From an uncultured Leifsonia sp. (GTDB taxonomy: Bacteria; Actinomycetota; Actinomycetes; Actinomycetales; Microbacteriaceae), in the NCBI RefSeq assembly GCF_945957465.1, contig NZ_CAMFLC010000034.1, positions 1 through 41,148 of the forward strand: 41,148 bases of DNA, in the 5' to 3' direction. Position numbers and translations under genes: made by a program. The notes below the pieces were generated by a model. It was given only the letters and a program-made list of their open reading frames with translations, had not been told where the DNA came from and searched no databases. Below, in pieces: positions 14,589 through 23,410 of the stretch. Position 1 is the first letter of the stretch, and every line of letters begins with the position of its first letter.

Positions 14589-15278
14589 TCAGCGCTTGGG
14601 ACGCGGACGCTTGCCCGACGATCGTCTCGCCGCCGCCGCGCGCCTGGCCTGCTTCGCGGCCCGCGCGGACTGCGTGGCCGCGACCTTCGCCGCCTTGGCG
14701 GCCTTGGCATCCCGAACGGCTTGCTCGGACTCGGTGGCCGCCACGTCGGGGTTGCGGGAACTGTGCGCCGTGCGGCCGCGCACGATGCCGATGAACTCGT
14801 CGACGAGGGGATGCTGCGCGTCGCGCGGCCAGGCCAGACCCACGCGCGAGACCGGGCCGTCCTCGAGCCGCATCGCCTCGACATCCTTGCGGCGCAGCGC
14901 CTTGGCGACCGAAGCCGGCAGGAGCGCGACGCCGTCGCCTGTCGCCACGCTGCGCATGAGGGCCTCGGAGGGTGCTCCCTCCACCCGTGCGTGGCCGGCC
15001 AGGTCGGCGAGGTGCAGTTTCTCCTCCAGCGTCAGAAGGTGCTCGTGGTTCGTGACCACGACGACGTCCTCGGTGTAGAGCGGGATGAGGTGCCGGTCGT
15101 CGTCGGCGTCCGCATCGCGCACGAACACCATGTCGGCTTCGCCGCGCGCCAGCAGACCGAGAGGGTCGTCCGACGGCGTCACCACCAGCTCGACGCCCGG
15201 CTGACGCTCGGCGAACACGCGCGTCCACTTGCCGATCGTGACGCCGAGCGGGAACGCGAGGGTGAAGCGGGAGGCCAT
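14589..15278 (-). CDS. LysR-type effector-binding domain protein without a helix-turn-helix
   Basis: A 229-residue protein that begins directly at the type-2 periplasmic-binding fold of LysR regulators: VTIGKWTRVFAERQPGVELV, ARGEADMVFVRDAD, and VATGDGVALLPASVA are typical. The usual N-terminal winged HTH and linker helix are absent and there is no room for them, since the divergent neighbour starts 54 bp away. The last 40 residues form a basic Ala/Lys/Arg tail ending GKRPRPKR, like a histone tail, which could bind DNA. The ATG at 15278 has TACCCT 7 nt upstream. It is paired head to head with a DUF5997-type gene, so they may act together. It is probably regulatory, but the mechanism is unknown. 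Confidence 0.82.
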   Translation of the reverse strand: MASRFTLAFPLGVTIGKWTRVFAERQPGVELVVTPSDDPLGLLARGEADMVFVRDADADDDRHLIPLYTEDVVVVTNHEHLLTLEEKLHLADLAGHARVEGAPSEALMRSVATGDGVALLPASVAKALRRKDVEAMRLEDGPVSRVGLAWPRDAQHPLVDEFIGIVRGRTAHSSRNPDVAATESEQAVRDAKAAKAAKVAATQSARAAKQARRAAAARRSSGKRPRPKR

Positions 15279-15285
15279 GCAGGCC

Positions 15286-15325
15286 AGGGTATCGAACCGT
15301 CGCGCGTCGCAGCGGGCGATACCCT
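15286..15325. promoter_or_regulatory. Mirror-image divergent promoter
   Basis: AGGGTATCG at 15286-15294 and CGATACCCT at 15317-15325 are an exact 9-bp inverted repeat 22 bp apart. Each arm contains a TACCCT -10 hexamer pointing outward, and each hexamer lies exactly 7 nt from the ATG of its gene (15278 minus, 15333 plus). Both transcripts would be leaderless, with overlapping -35 zones. The symmetry may also be an operator. Confidence 0.65.
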
Positions 15326-15332
15326 TGAACCC

Positions 15333-15722
15333 ATGAAACCCCAGACCATGAAGGCGGCCACCGCGGCCAAGAAGCTCGGCATCCTGCTGCCGGCGGCACC
15401 GGAGGAATTCCGCGACCGCGACATCAGCCGCACCGAGCTCGACGAGCTGAACGCCAACCCGCCCGCCTGGCTGGTCACCCTGCGCGCCGACGGCCCGCAC
15501 CCTCGCGACGTCGTCGCCCGCAAACTCGGCGTCAGCAACTCCGGTCTGGCCCGTGGCGGGGTGACGGAACCGCTGACCACCGCCGAGATCAAGGCGCTGC
15601 TCGCCGACCCGCCCGCCTGGCTGGTGGCGGAGCGCGCGACCCAGGCGCAGGTCCGCGCCGAGAACGCGCGCGTCAAACAGCGCGATGCGGAGCGCGCCGC
15701 CGCACGCGCCGAGCACGACTGA
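15333..15722 (+). CDS. DUF5997-type small protein with an internal repeat
   Basis: A 129-residue soluble protein. It has two related segments, NANPPAWLVTLRADG (about residues 45-59) and LADPPAWLVAERAT (about 91-104), each after an acidic helix. VVARKLGVSNSGLARGG resembles a helix-turn-helix, and AATAAKKLGIL at the start is similar. The tail RVKQRDAERAAARAEHD is a charged helix. I recognise it as DUF5997-like from memory. The ATG at 15333 is 7 nt after TACCCT. It is divergent from a LysR-like protein that lacks its DNA-binding domain, which raises the idea that this protein supplies DNA contact. That is a hypothesis. Confidence 0.75.
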   Translation: MKPQTMKAATAAKKLGILLPAAPEEFRDRDISRTELDELNANPPAWLVTLRADGPHPRDVVARKLGVSNSGLARGGVTEPLTTAEIKALLADPPAWLVAERATQAQVRAENARVKQRDAERAAARAEHD

Positions 15723-15731
15723 GTCCGGGCC

Positions 15732-16163
15732 TCAGGCCTCGGGCGTTCCGTTCGTCGTGCCCCTCGCGGCGGTGGCCGTCGCCTTCCTCGCAGCGCGGGC
15801 CAGCACCTCCGGGCCGGTGACCAGAGCGCGTCGCCAGGGCGCGACGCCGTCGATCTCCACCTGCAGCGAGAAGCTCAGGATGGTGCGGATGACGACGATG
15901 ATCCCGAGAACGATGGCGTCGGTCAGGGTCGGGCTGGAGGTGACCGTCTTGACGAGGTCGGCCGCGACCAGCAGTTCGAGCCCGAGCAGGATCGTCCCGC
16001 CGAACGACTCGCGCAGCGTGCGGAACGCGGTGCTCCCGTTCCCGGTGCGGATCCAGACGGACAGCGCGAGCACGAGCGACACGATGAAGCCGATCGCCAG
16101 GGCGGCGACGCCGACGAACTCGAAGGCGATGCCGATCGTCTCGAAGATCGCGTGCGAGTCCAT
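15732..16163 (-). CDS. DUF1622-family membrane protein
   Basis: A 143-residue protein with three hydrophobic helices: about residues 8-36 (IGIAFEFVGVAALAIGFIVS), 53-72 (FGGTILLGLELLVAADLVKT) and 80-99 (LTDAIVLGIIVVIRTILSFS). The pattern R-E-x-F-G-x-x-I-L-L-G-L-E-x-L-V-A-A-D-L and VIRTILSFSLQVEIDG are the DUF1622 signature. A short basic and Ala/Thr-rich cytoplasmic tail follows. Function is unknown. It lies between the convergent DUF5997-type gene (9 bp away) and, upstream on the same strand, the APC permease gene (32 bp), so it may be read through from that gene. Confidence 0.85.
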   Translation of the reverse strand: MDSHAIFETIGIAFEFVGVAALAIGFIVSLVLALSVWIRTGNGSTAFRTLRESFGGTILLGLELLVAADLVKTVTSSPTLTDAIVLGIIVVIRTILSFSLQVEIDGVAPWRRALVTGPEVLARAARKATATAARGTTNGTPEA

Positions 16164-16195
16164 GCGCACATCGTGCCACAGCGGTGACGGTGCGG

Positions 16196-18295
16196 TCAGG
16201 CCACGTGCACGGCGGGGCGCCGCTTGACGTCCTTCTCGGCCTCCCGGAGCACCTCGCGCGTCACCGGGGCGACCTCGCCCACGCCGGTGATCAGGTAGCG
16301 GAACATGTTCGAGATCGGGTTGCCTTCCGTCCACTCGAAGTAGACCGTCGGCACGACGCCGGTGACGTCGCGCATCTCCAGCAGGACCGCCGCGATGGTG
16401 TTCGGGACGTTGCCGCTCGACACCTGGAGCACGCGGTAGCCGTATTTGACGACACCGTGGACGACCAGATCCTCCTCGAAATCGGAGGAGTCCGACTTCA
16501 GGACCTCGAGGAAGATGGTGCGCGAGCGCTGCGGGATGTGGCTGTACTTGCGCTCGTCCTTGTTCTTCTCCTCGTACTCCTTCGTCGTGTCGACGTCGGG
16601 CTCGTGGGAGATGATCCGGATCTCGCCCTCCTCTGCGTCTTCGAGGATGAAGTCGAGCGCCGTGACGTCGAACGTGACGCTGGTCGCCCGCAGCTGGAAC
16701 GAGCGGCCGATGCGCGACACGATCGACACCACGAGGATGCCCAGGATGAAGAGGGTGGCGATGCGCAGGCCATCGGGGCGCTCGATGATGTTGTCGATCG
16801 TGGTGTAGACGAAGATCGCGGTGATGATCGCGAAGAGCACGGTGCGCTTGGGCTGCTTCTTGCGCCAGGCGGAGAGGCTGACCGCGAGCGAAGCCGAGGT
16901 GATCAGCACGAGGACACCGGTTGCGTAAGCGCCGCCCTGGGCGTCGACGTTGGCGTCGAAGACCAGCGTGATGAGGAATGCGATCGCCGTGAACACCAGG
17001 ACGAGCGGACGCACCGCCCGCGCCCACTGCGGCGCCATCCCGTACTTGGGCAGGTAGCGCGGCACCAGGTTGAGGAGGCCGGCCATGGCGGATGCGCCGG
17101 CGAACCACAGGATCAGGATGGTGCTGATGTCGTACACGGTGCCGAACGCGTTGCCCAGGTACTCGTGCGCCAGGTAGGCCAGGGCGCGGCCGTTGGCGGC
17201 GCCTCCCGCCTGGAACTCCTTCTGCGGGATGAGCAGCGTCGTCGTGAAGCTCGACGTGATGAGGAAGACGCTCATGATGATGGCGGCCGTGGTGAGCAGG
17301 CGACCGGCGCCACGGATGCGGCCGACCGGGTGGTCCGGGTCGTCGCCGGGCTTGCCCTTGATCTGCGGCATGACCGCGACGCCCGTCTCGAACCCCGAGA
17401 GGCCGAGCGCGAGCTTGGGGAACACCAGCAGCGCGACACCGACGATGATCAGGGGATTGCCGTTCTGCTGGAACAGCGCCGTCCACCAGTCGTCGACCGC
17501 GGTCGGGTGCTCGAAGACCTGCACGATGGAGGTCGCGACCACGACCACATTGAGCGCCAGGTAGACGGCCACCAGCACGACCGCGATGCCGATGGCCTCC
17601 CGGAACCCCTTGAGGAACACGGCGCCGAGCAGAGTGAGCAGGACGAGCGTGATGATGACGTTGTTGCCGTGGAACCACGACGGCGCGAACGGGTTCTCGA
17701 TCGCGTGCGCGGAGGCGTCGGCCGCCGACAGCGTGATCGTGATCATGAAGTCGGTCGCCGCGAAGCCGAGGAGCACGAGCACGAACAGCTTGCCCGCCCA
17801 CCACGGCAGGAACCGTTCGAGCATCGCGATCGAGCCGGAGCCCCGGAAGCTCTCACGGGCGACCCGGCGATAGACGGGGAGGGCGCCGAGGAGCGTGAGC
17901 GCCACCAGCACCAGGGTCGCGAACGGCGAGACCAGCCCGGCGGCGAGAGCTGCGATGGCGGGCTGGTAGCCGAGGGTCGAGAAGTAGTCCACGCCGGTGA
18001 GGCACATGACCTGCCACCAGGAGTGCGTCCGCTCCGGGTTGCGGCCGTGCGGCCCCTGCTGGGTGCCCTTCTCGTCGATCATCCCCCGCAGCAGCCAGTG
18101 CTTGAACCGCCCGCCGTGCGCGGCGGAGGGGGCGACTGCGTGCGCCTGCCCGGGGATCGGCACGGGCTCCTTGGGGCGCACGCGCGGCGGAACGGCCCCG
18201 CCGGGTTCGGCCGGCGCCGGGGAGCTGGACGGGTCGCCGGGGGCTGCAGAGCCGATACGCTGCACCTTGTCGCCGGACGGGGTATTGCTCGACAT
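16196..18295 (-). CDS. APC-superfamily permease with a large cytosolic C-terminal domain
   Basis: A 699-residue protein. Residues 1 to about 95 are hydrophilic and Pro/Ser-rich. About 12 membrane helices follow, beginning near [17 protein letters not shown] and with [17 protein letters not shown] in the middle, typical of amino-acid/polyamine/cation (APC) transporters. About 200 soluble residues close the protein, with [20 protein letters not shown] and [17 protein letters not shown]. The layout is like large APC/KUP-type carriers with a regulatory tail; the substrate (amino acid or potassium) is open. The ATG at 18295 is preceded on the minus strand by AAGGGCA; the longer frame to 18445 lies in the leader. 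The downstream DUF1622 gene may be cotranscribed. Confidence 0.87.
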   Translation of the reverse strand: MSSNTPSGDKVQRIGSAAPGDPSSSPAPAEPGGAVPPRVRPKEPVPIPGQAHAVAPSAAHGGRFKHWLLRGMIDEKGTQQGPHGRNPERTHSWWQVMCLTGVDYFSTLGYQPAIAALAAGLVSPFATLVLVALTLLGALPVYRRVARESFRGSGSIAMLERFLPWWAGKLFVLVLLGFAATDFMITITLSAADASAHAIENPFAPSWFHGNNVIITLVLLTLLGAVFLKGFREAIGIAVVLVAVYLALNVVVVATSIVQVFEHPTAVDDWWTALFQQNGNPLIIVGVALLVFPKLALGLSGFETGVAVMPQIKGKPGDDPDHPVGRIRGAGRLLTTAAIIMSVFLITSSFTTTLLIPQKEFQAGGAANGRALAYLAHEYLGNAFGTVYDISTILILWFAGASAMAGLLNLVPRYLPKYGMAPQWARAVRPLVLVFTAIAFLITLVFDANVDAQGGAYATGVLVLITSASLAVSLSAWRKKQPKRTVLFAIITAIFVYTTIDNIIERPDGLRIATLFILGILVVSIVSRIGRSFQLRATSVTFDVTALDFILEDAEEGEIRIISHEPDVDTTKEYEEKNKDERKYSHIPQRSRTIFLEVLKSDSSDFEEDLVVHGVVKYGYRVLQVSSGNVPNTIAAVLLEMRDVTGVVPTVYFEWTEGNPISNMFRYLITGVGEVAPVTREVLREAEKDVKRRPAVHVA

Positions 18296-18469
18296 CGGCT
18301 GCCCTTCGTTTGCCTCTGTGCCACACTGTACGTTCTGCTCGCCGGCGCCCGGAAGACCTCGGGAAGGTCTCCAGCGGCCTCCCCGCGATGCCTGCGACAG
18401 TCTACATTCGCGCCGGATGTCGCGTTGCACGGCGCTCATCGCCACCTGCGGCGCACCCGTCTTGCGACG
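18296..18469 (-). promoter_or_regulatory. Promoter and leader of the APC permease
   Basis: A minus-strand TAGACT (18404 to 18399) is a plausible -10 giving a leader near 100 nt. Inside it, AGACCT-cggga-AGGTCT (18354-18370) is a perfect 6-bp hairpin. I compared it by eye with the ydaO-type c-di-AMP riboswitch and saw no match. No gene is seen in this stretch. Confidence 0.4.
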
Positions 18470-19966
18470 TCACCAGGCCGACGGCTTGTAGTCCTTCAGG
18501 AAGACGCCCTGGAGGTCCTCGCCGGCCTCGCCGCGGACGATCGGGTCGTAGACGCGCGCAGCGCCGTCGACGAGGTCGAGCGGGGCATGGAAGCCCTCCT
18601 CGGCGAGACGGACCTTGGTGTAGTGCGGGCGCTCGTCGGTGATCCAGCCGGTGTCGACACTCGTCATCAGGATGTTGTCGGTGTCGAACAGCTCCTGAGC
18701 ACTCGTGCGCGTGAGCATGTTGAGCGCCGCCTTCGCCATGTTGGTGTGCGGGTGCCCTGCGCCCTTGTAGCGGCGGCCGAAGACGCCCTCCATCGCCGAG
18801 ACGTTCACCACGTAGGAGCGGCCGGCGGCGGCGAGGGAGGGGCGCAGCCGGTCGATGAGGATGAACGGCGCGGTCGTGTTGCAGAGCTGCACCTCCAGCA
18901 GCTCGAGCGGGTCGACGGAGCCGACGGCCAGGGTCCAGGTGTTGACGCGCTGCACGTCGGGCACGAGCCCTCCCGCATCGATGGCGGTGCCGTCCTGGTG
19001 GCGCTCCAGCGACGACGATCCGGCGGCCATCGCCGCGGACGCCAGGTCGTCGGCCGTCAACGCTGCAGCACCCACCAGCTCGGCGACCGTGCCGTGCACG
19101 TTCGCCGACGACAGCAGCGGGTGCGCGGCGACGGACGCCTGCAGGGCCTGCGGGTGCGGATCCGCGGTGTGCCCGAAGGTCTCGAGTTCGGGCAGCGGGC
19201 CGTCCGGCAGCGGGTGCGACTCGGCCTCCGCCAGCAGCGAGTAGGCGCCGGGTGAGCGGCGCACGGTCTGGGCGGCGTTGTTGATGAGCACGTGCAGCGG
19301 TCCGCGCGACGCCACCGAGTCGGCCAGGCCGATGACCTGTGCGGGGTCGCGGAGGTCGATGCCGACGACGCGGAGGCGATGCAGCCACTCCGCCGCGTCG
19401 GGCAGCTGCGAGAACCGGCGCACCGCGTCGCGCGGGAAGCGCGTGGTGATGGTGAGGTCGGCGCCGTCGCGCAGCAGCCGCAGCGCGATGTGCATGCCGA
19501 TCTTCGCGCGGCCGCCGGTGAGGAGTGCACGCTTGCCGGTGAGGTCGGTGCGTGCCGTGCGCTTGGCGTGGCTGAAGGCGGCGCACGACGGACAGAGCTG
19601 GTGGTAGAACCAGTCGACCTGCGTGTAGTGCTGCTTGCAGATGTAGCAGGCCTGCGAGTTGAGCAGGGTGCCCGCAGTCGTCGACCCCGAGGTGGGTGAG
19701 GTCAGGTCGCGGCCCCGTGTCTCGTCGTCGATGCGGTCGGGGGCGCCGGTGGCCGTCGCGGCGATCACGGCGCGGTCGGCGGCGAGCTCGGCCTCCCGGA
19801 GCTCGCGCCGCCTGGCCTGCTTGACGGCCTTGAACATGTGCGCGGTCGCGCGGCGCACCGAGATGAAGTCGGGGTGCTCCTGGTCGAGCTCGTGGAGCTG
19901 GGCGAGGACGCGGAGGGTGGTCGCGAGGTCGTCGGGGTCGAGGCTCGCGGAGGTTTCGGCTGGCAC
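18470..19966 (-). CDS. SDR-family oxidoreductase with an N-terminal zinc ribbon and no catalytic Tyr
   Basis: A 498-residue protein, about twice the size of a classical SDR. Residues 1-100 are helical and charged. A zinc-ribbon-like segment follows with two CxxC pairs (ACYICKQ and LCPSCAAF, about residues 106-130). The Rossmann fold starts at RALLTGGRAKIGMHIALRL, with INNAAQT and VVNVSAMEG (catalytic Ser). The usual YxxxK reads TNMAK, so Thr sits at the Tyr position while Lys is kept. The GTG at 19966 has TACAAT 6 nt upstream, so it is leaderless. It is downstream of the redox operon at 20019-21621 on the same strand. Chemistry is uncertain; NAD(P) binding is likely. Confidence 0.83.
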   Translation of the reverse strand: MPAETSASLDPDDLATTLRVLAQLHELDQEHPDFISVRRATAHMFKAVKQARRRELREAELAADRAVIAATATGAPDRIDDETRGRDLTSPTSGSTTAGTLLNSQACYICKQHYTQVDWFYHQLCPSCAAFSHAKRTARTDLTGKRALLTGGRAKIGMHIALRLLRDGADLTITTRFPRDAVRRFSQLPDAAEWLHRLRVVGIDLRDPAQVIGLADSVASRGPLHVLINNAAQTVRRSPGAYSLLAEAESHPLPDGPLPELETFGHTADPHPQALQASVAAHPLLSSANVHGTVAELVGAAALTADDLASAAMAAGSSSLERHQDGTAIDAGGLVPDVQRVNTWTLAVGSVDPLELLEVQLCNTTAPFILIDRLRPSLAAAGRSYVVNVSAMEGVFGRRYKGAGHPHTNMAKAALNMLTRTSAQELFDTDNILMTSVDTGWITDERPHYTKVRLAEEGFHAPLDLVDGAARVYDPIVRGEAGEDLQGVFLKDYKPSAW

Positions 19967-19972
19967 CGGACG

Positions 19973-19978
19973 ATTGTA
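19973..19978 (-). promoter_or_regulatory. -10 hexamer of the SDR gene, leaderless
   Basis: Minus-strand TACAAT ends 6 nt before the GTG at 19966; it is one of the best -10 matches in the window. Confidence 0.6.
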
Positions 19979-20018
19979 CGGGCAGCGGATGACCGCCTGC
20001 TGGGGGAGCCGGGCGGTG

Positions 20019-20282
20019 TCAGACCGCCAGCTCGAGCCAGTCGAGGCCGCGCAGGTCGAGGCAGAGCCTGCCGTCGCGCTCCGAGGCCGTCGCGATGACG
20101 TCGCCGCAGATCCGGCAGCGCAGCACCATCCCGTGATCGTCGGCGTACAGGTGAGCCCGTGCGATGACCGTCACATCGCCGCAGTGGGCGCACTTGCCGC
20201 GCGCAGAGGTGACGTCGGCCGCGAACACCTCGGAGAGCAGGCCCGCCGCCGCATTGCCGTCGAGGTAGTCCATGTCGGTCAC
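20019..20282 (-). CDS. Small zinc-ribbon protein (DUF6510-like)
   Basis: An 87-residue protein with two Cys pairs, KCAHCGD and RCRICGD, about 27 residues apart, which fit a zinc ribbon or rubredoxin-like metal site. The N-terminus MDYLDGNAAAGLLSEVF is helical. The GTG at 20282 overlaps the reductase stop as GTGA; an in-frame ATG at 20273 is possible. Relatives known to me as DUF6510 sit in the same three-gene order. As the last gene of the operon it may be a metal-binding accessory or electron carrier for the sulfite-oxidase-like enzyme; that is inference. Confidence 0.82.
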   Translation of the reverse strand: MTDMDYLDGNAAAGLLSEVFAADVTSARGKCAHCGDVTVIARAHLYADDHGMVLRCRICGDVIATASERDGRLCLDLRGLDWLELAV

Positions 20283-21031
20283 TGTGCTCCTCCGATCCCG
20301 CCGTAGCGTTCGGTGCGGACGCGGTCCGGGTCGTGGCCCGCATCGACGAGCCAGCCCGAGACCGCCTCGACGAAGGGGGTGGACCCGCAGACGTAGAACG
20401 TGGGGGATTCCGCGGCCGGCAGCACGAGTGCGTTCAGCCCGGCGGCCGTCAGCCGGCCCGCCGGTGTGGGCCAGTCCGGCGGCGTCTCGCGCGTGAACAC
20501 GTAGTCCACGCGCAGGGGCGCCGTTGCTTCGCCGAGCGTCATCAGTTCGTCCCGGTAATAGACAGACATCGGGGTGCGCGCCGAGTACAGCAGCCGGAAC
20601 GGCGCCGGACTGGCCGCCGCGGCGTGCGCTCGCGCCATCGACATCAGCGGAACGACCCCGGAGCCGCCCGCGATCAGCTGCACGGGGCCGGCATCACCGG
20701 TGCGCCAGACGAACCAGCCGCCCACCGGGCCCCGCACCTCCAGCTGGTCACCCACGGAGAGGCCGTGGACGAGGTAGGGCGACACCTCCCCGTCGGGCAG
20801 CTCCTCCACGGTCAGCTCGAACTCGTCCACCGCCAGGCCGTCCGCCCCGGAGGCCGAGGCGATCGAATACGACCGCACAGCCTGGTACCCGTCCGGGGCG
20901 GTGAGCCGGATGTCCACGTGCTGGCCGGCCAGATGCCCCGTGAGCCCGGGGATGCGCAACCGGATGGTGCGCGCCGTCGCCGTCTCTTCGTGCGCGGCCA
21001 CGACCTCGGCCACCCGCCACGCCGTCGTCAC
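20279..21031 (-). CDS. Ferredoxin-NADP reductase-type FAD oxidoreductase
   Basis: A 250-residue two-domain flavoprotein. VRSYSIAS is the FAD-binding RxYS motif, [19 protein letters not shown] the pyridine-nucleotide site, and [17 protein letters not shown] the C-terminal NADP loop. There is no 2Fe-2S domain, so it must pass electrons to or from a partner. The GTG at 21031 overlaps the stop of the Moco enzyme gene as GTGA, so the two are translationally coupled; the longer frame is rejected since it lies in that gene. It probably links NAD(P)H to the upstream sulfite-oxidase-like protein, directly or through the zinc-ribbon protein. Confidence 0.9.
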   Translation of the reverse strand: MTTAWRVAEVVAAHEETATARTIRLRIPGLTGHLAGQHVDIRLTAPDGYQAVRSYSIASASGADGLAVDEFELTVEELPDGEVSPYLVHGLSVGDQLEVRGPVGGWFVWRTGDAGPVQLIAGGSGVVPLMSMARAHAAAASPAPFRLLYSARTPMSVYYRDELMTLGEATAPLRVDYVFTRETPPDWPTPAGRLTAAGLNALVLPAAESPTFYVCGSTPFVEAVSGWLVDAGHDPDRVRTERYGGIGGAQ

Positions 21032-21621
21032 CAGTAGCGCTCTTCCTTCCAGGGGTCCCCGTACATGTTGTAGCCGTTCTGCTCCCAGAAGCCCGGTTGA
21101 TCCTGCGGCAGCATCTCCAGACCGCTGACCCACTTTGCGCTCTTCCAGAAGTACAGGTGGGGCACCAGCAGCCGTGCGGGGCCGCCGTGCTCGGGCGGGA
21201 GGTCTGCGCCGTCGAAGGTGTGCGCCACCCATGCCTTGCCGTCGAGCAGATCCTTCAGCGGAACGTTCGTCGTGTAACCGCCGTACGAGTGCGCCATCGT
21301 GTACTCGTAATCCGTGTCGACCTTCTCGAACAGCGTGTCCAGCGCCACGCCGCGCCACGACGTCCCGAGCTTCGACCAGCTCGTGACGCAGTGGATGTCG
21401 GTTCCGACGTCGTCCTGCGGCAGCGCCAGGAACTCGTCCCAGCTCCACCGGTGCACGACGCCCTTCTCCGTGGTGATCGTGAACGCCCAGTCGTCTTTCG
21501 CGATCCGCGGGGTCGGCCCGGCGGACAGCACCGGGAACCCCTCCGTCACGTACTGCCCGGGTGGGAGGCGCGAGTCCTCGGAACGGCGCCGGCCGAGGAA
21601 GCCGGACGAGATGATTCCCAT
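21028..21621 (-). CDS. Soluble sulfite-oxidase-fold molybdoenzyme
   Basis: A 197-residue protein consisting of just the Moco domain of the sulfite-oxidase family. [16 protein letters not shown] carries the Cys that ligates Mo, [15 protein letters not shown] and [18 protein letters not shown] are conserved substrate-side segments. No dimerisation domain, haem domain, TAT signal or membrane anchor is present, so it is cytosolic, unlike periplasmic MsrP. It is the first gene of a three-gene operon coupled by GTGA overlaps with a flavin reductase and a zinc-ribbon protein. A reductase of sulfoxides or N-hydroxyl compounds driven by NAD(P)H is plausible; the substrate is unknown. Confidence 0.9.
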   Translation of the reverse strand: MGIISSGFLGRRRSEDSRLPPGQYVTEGFPVLSAGPTPRIAKDDWAFTITTEKGVVHRWSWDEFLALPQDDVGTDIHCVTSWSKLGTSWRGVALDTLFEKVDTDYEYTMAHSYGGYTTNVPLKDLLDGKAWVAHTFDGADLPPEHGGPARLLVPHLYFWKSAKWVSGLEMLPQDQPGFWEQNGYNMYGDPWKEERYW

Positions 21622-21672
21622 GCGCGCAGCATATTCCGCGGCCGGGGCGCGGGTCTACCGTCGCCGTCGGTC

Positions 21673-21678
21673 TACGCT
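21673..21678 (+). promoter_or_regulatory. -10 hexamer of moaA, leaderless
   Basis: TACGCT lies 6 nt before the ATG at 21685. Confidence 0.55.
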
Positions 21679-21684
21679 GAAGTC

Positions 21685-22749
21685 ATGGCCGCCGTGAATC
21701 TCGGACTCCCGCGCCGCCCGCGCGCGAGCGAAGAGCCGCGAGTGGACGGCCGCCCGGACGTCTCCGACCTCGTCGACCGCTTCGGCCGGGTCGCCCGCGA
21801 CCTGCGGGTATCGGTCACCGAGAAGTGCTCGCTGCGGTGCACGTACTGCATGCCGGCGGAGGGCCTGCCCGCCATCCCGCGCGACGACCTGCTGACGCCC
21901 GCCGAGATCGCACGGCTCGTCGGCATCGGCGCCGACGAGCTCGGCATCCGCGAGGTGCGGTTCACCGGCGGCGAACCCTTGATGCGCGCCGATCTCGCCG
22001 AGATCATCGGACTGTCGCACGCGGCGGCTCCGCGCATCGACATCAGCATCACCACCAACGGCATCGGCCTCGACCACCGGCTGCCCGCGCTGGTGGCGGC
22101 GGGCCTGAACCGCGTCAACATCTCGCTCGACACGGTCGATCGCGAGCACTTCGCCGCGCTCACCCGGCGCGACCGGCTGCCCGCGGTGTTCGCCGGGATC
22201 GCCGCCGCCCACGCCGCGGGCCTCACCCCGCTCAAGCTCAACGCGGTGATGATGCGGCAGACCCTCGCCGGCGCCCCCGACCTCCTCGCCTGGGCGCTCG
22301 AGCACGGCTGCCGGCTGCGGTTCATCGAGCAGATGCCGCTCGACGCCGACCACACCTGGATGCGCGAGAACATGGTCTCCGCCGAAGAACTGCTCGGCGT
22401 CCTCCGCACCCGCTTCGACCTGCGGGAGGCCGGCCGGGACGATCCGTCCGCGCCCGCCGAGGAGTGGGTCGTCGACGGCGGCCCGGCGACCGTCGGCATC
22501 ATCGCGTCCGTCACGCGCTCGTTCTGCGCGGCGTGCGACCGCACCCGGATCACCGCCGAGGGCACCGTGCGCTCGTGCCTGTTCGGCGACGACGAGACCG
22601 ACTTGCGCGGTCTTCTGCGCGGCGGGGCGGACGATGCCGAGATCGCCCGCTGGTGGCGCGGCGCGATGTGGAACAAGCAGTCGGGTCACGGGATGGAGCG
22701 CGCCGGGTTCGTCCCCCCGGTGCGGAGCATGGGAGCGATCGGTGGCTGA
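21685..22749 (+). CDS. moaA: GTP 3',8-cyclase MoaA
   Basis: A 354-residue radical-SAM enzyme that, with MoaC, makes cyclic pyranopterin monophosphate from GTP, the first step of Moco synthesis. The N-terminal cluster motif is CSLRCTYC, the GGEP motif is [12 protein letters not shown], and the second 4Fe-4S site is [10 protein letters not shown] with a third Cys in VRSCLFG. The protein ends in Gly-Gly, as MoaA proteins do. The ATG at 21685 follows a -10 by 6 nt; the longer frame overlaps the divergent molybdoenzyme gene. The moaD-like gene overlaps its end by 8 bp. Confidence 0.96.
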   Translation: MAAVNLGLPRRPRASEEPRVDGRPDVSDLVDRFGRVARDLRVSVTEKCSLRCTYCMPAEGLPAIPRDDLLTPAEIARLVGIGADELGIREVRFTGGEPLMRADLAEIIGLSHAAAPRIDISITTNGIGLDHRLPALVAAGLNRVNISLDTVDREHFAALTRRDRLPAVFAGIAAAHAAGLTPLKLNAVMMRQTLAGAPDLLAWALEHGCRLRFIEQMPLDADHTWMRENMVSAEELLGVLRTRFDLREAGRDDPSAPAEEWVVDGGPATVGIIASVTRSFCAACDRTRITAEGTVRSCLFGDDETDLRGLLRGGADDAEIARWWRGAMWNKQSGHGMERAGFVPPVRSMGAIGG

Positions 22750-22993
22750 GACGACGGTTCTGGTGCGGTACTTCGCGGCGGCCGAGGAGGCGGCGGGACG
22801 CGAGGAGGAGCGCCTGGTCGTGAGCGACGCCACGGTCGCCGGCCTTCGCGAGGCGCTCGCCGAACGGTACGGCGACGCGATGCGGCTGGTGCTGCGCAAC
22901 GGCTCGTTCCTGGTCGACGGCGTCGTCTCCCGCGATCCGGCGGCCGTGCTCGGCGAGCGCGTGGACGTGCTGCCGCCGTTCGCGGGCGGCTGA
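22742..22993 (+). CDS. moaD: MoaD-like molybdopterin synthase sulfur carrier
   Basis: An 83-residue ubiquitin-fold protein starting with [14 protein letters not shown] and ending PPFAGG; the C-terminal Gly-Gly becomes a thiocarboxylate that donates sulfur to precursor Z through MoaE. The GTG at 22742 lies inside the moaA 3' end (8-bp overlap), indicating coupling. MoeB, its activating enzyme, and MoaE are coded on the other strand in this island. ThiS is the alternative, but the context favours MoaD. Confidence 0.92.
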   Translation: MAETTVLVRYFAAAEEAAGREEERLVVSDATVAGLREALAERYGDAMRLVLRNGSFLVDGVVSRDPAAVLGERVDVLPPFAGG

Positions 22994-23057
22994 CGCGCGG
23001 GCGTCCCCGGAGTTAGGCTTCAGCACGAGGCTTCGGCCGATATCGGGGGAGGTCGCC

Positions 23058-23396
23058 ATGGGCGAGCACATGCAGGAGTTCGACCGGATCAGCCGCAGGA
23101 AGGCTCGAACCCGGTGGCTGGTCGTGGCCGCTGTCATCGCCGGTGTCGGAGCGTGGGCGACACTGCCGTTCGGGATCGTGCTGCTGACCCGCAGCGAGGC
23201 TGCTGGCTGGGCGTTCGTCGCGACAGGTCTGGTGCTGGTGGCGGCGTGTGCCACGGCGATCGTCGGGGCGGTGCGCTCCCGGGTGGCAGCGCAGAGCCTC
23301 CCGGGCAAGGCGAACCCGGCGTTCGACGAGCCGCGTCCGTCGGCGAACCCGAACGGCGGCTACTCCACCGCGGGGATGCAGCTCGGCTCGCACTGA
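23058..23396 (+). CDS. Small two-helix membrane protein, unknown function
   Basis: A 112-residue protein. After a charged start (FDRISRRKARTR) there are two membrane helices, near residues 20-43 and 49-70, then a hydrophilic tail with PNGGYSTAGMQLGSH. The ATG at 23058 has GGGGGAGG at good spacing, and TAGGCT at 23014-23019 is a plausible -10. There is no recognisable family. It converges with modC across the tandem palindromes at 23411-23469. Confidence 0.72.
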   Translation: MGEHMQEFDRISRRKARTRWLVVAAVIAGVGAWATLPFGIVLLTRSEAAGWAFVATGLVLVAACATAIVGAVRSRVAAQSLPGKANPAFDEPRPSANPNGGYSTAGMQLGSH

Positions 23397-23410
23397 CCAG
23401 GTGCCCCGCA

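Noticed and set aside
18296-18404. ydaO-type c-di-AMP riboswitch before the APC permease
   Set aside because: None of the conserved riboswitch segments I remember is visible; only a small hairpin is present.
16184-19255. 1023-codon plus-strand open frame
   Set aside because: It runs across the APC permease and SDR genes in antisense, is Arg/Asp/His-rich and has no motif; a GC artefact.
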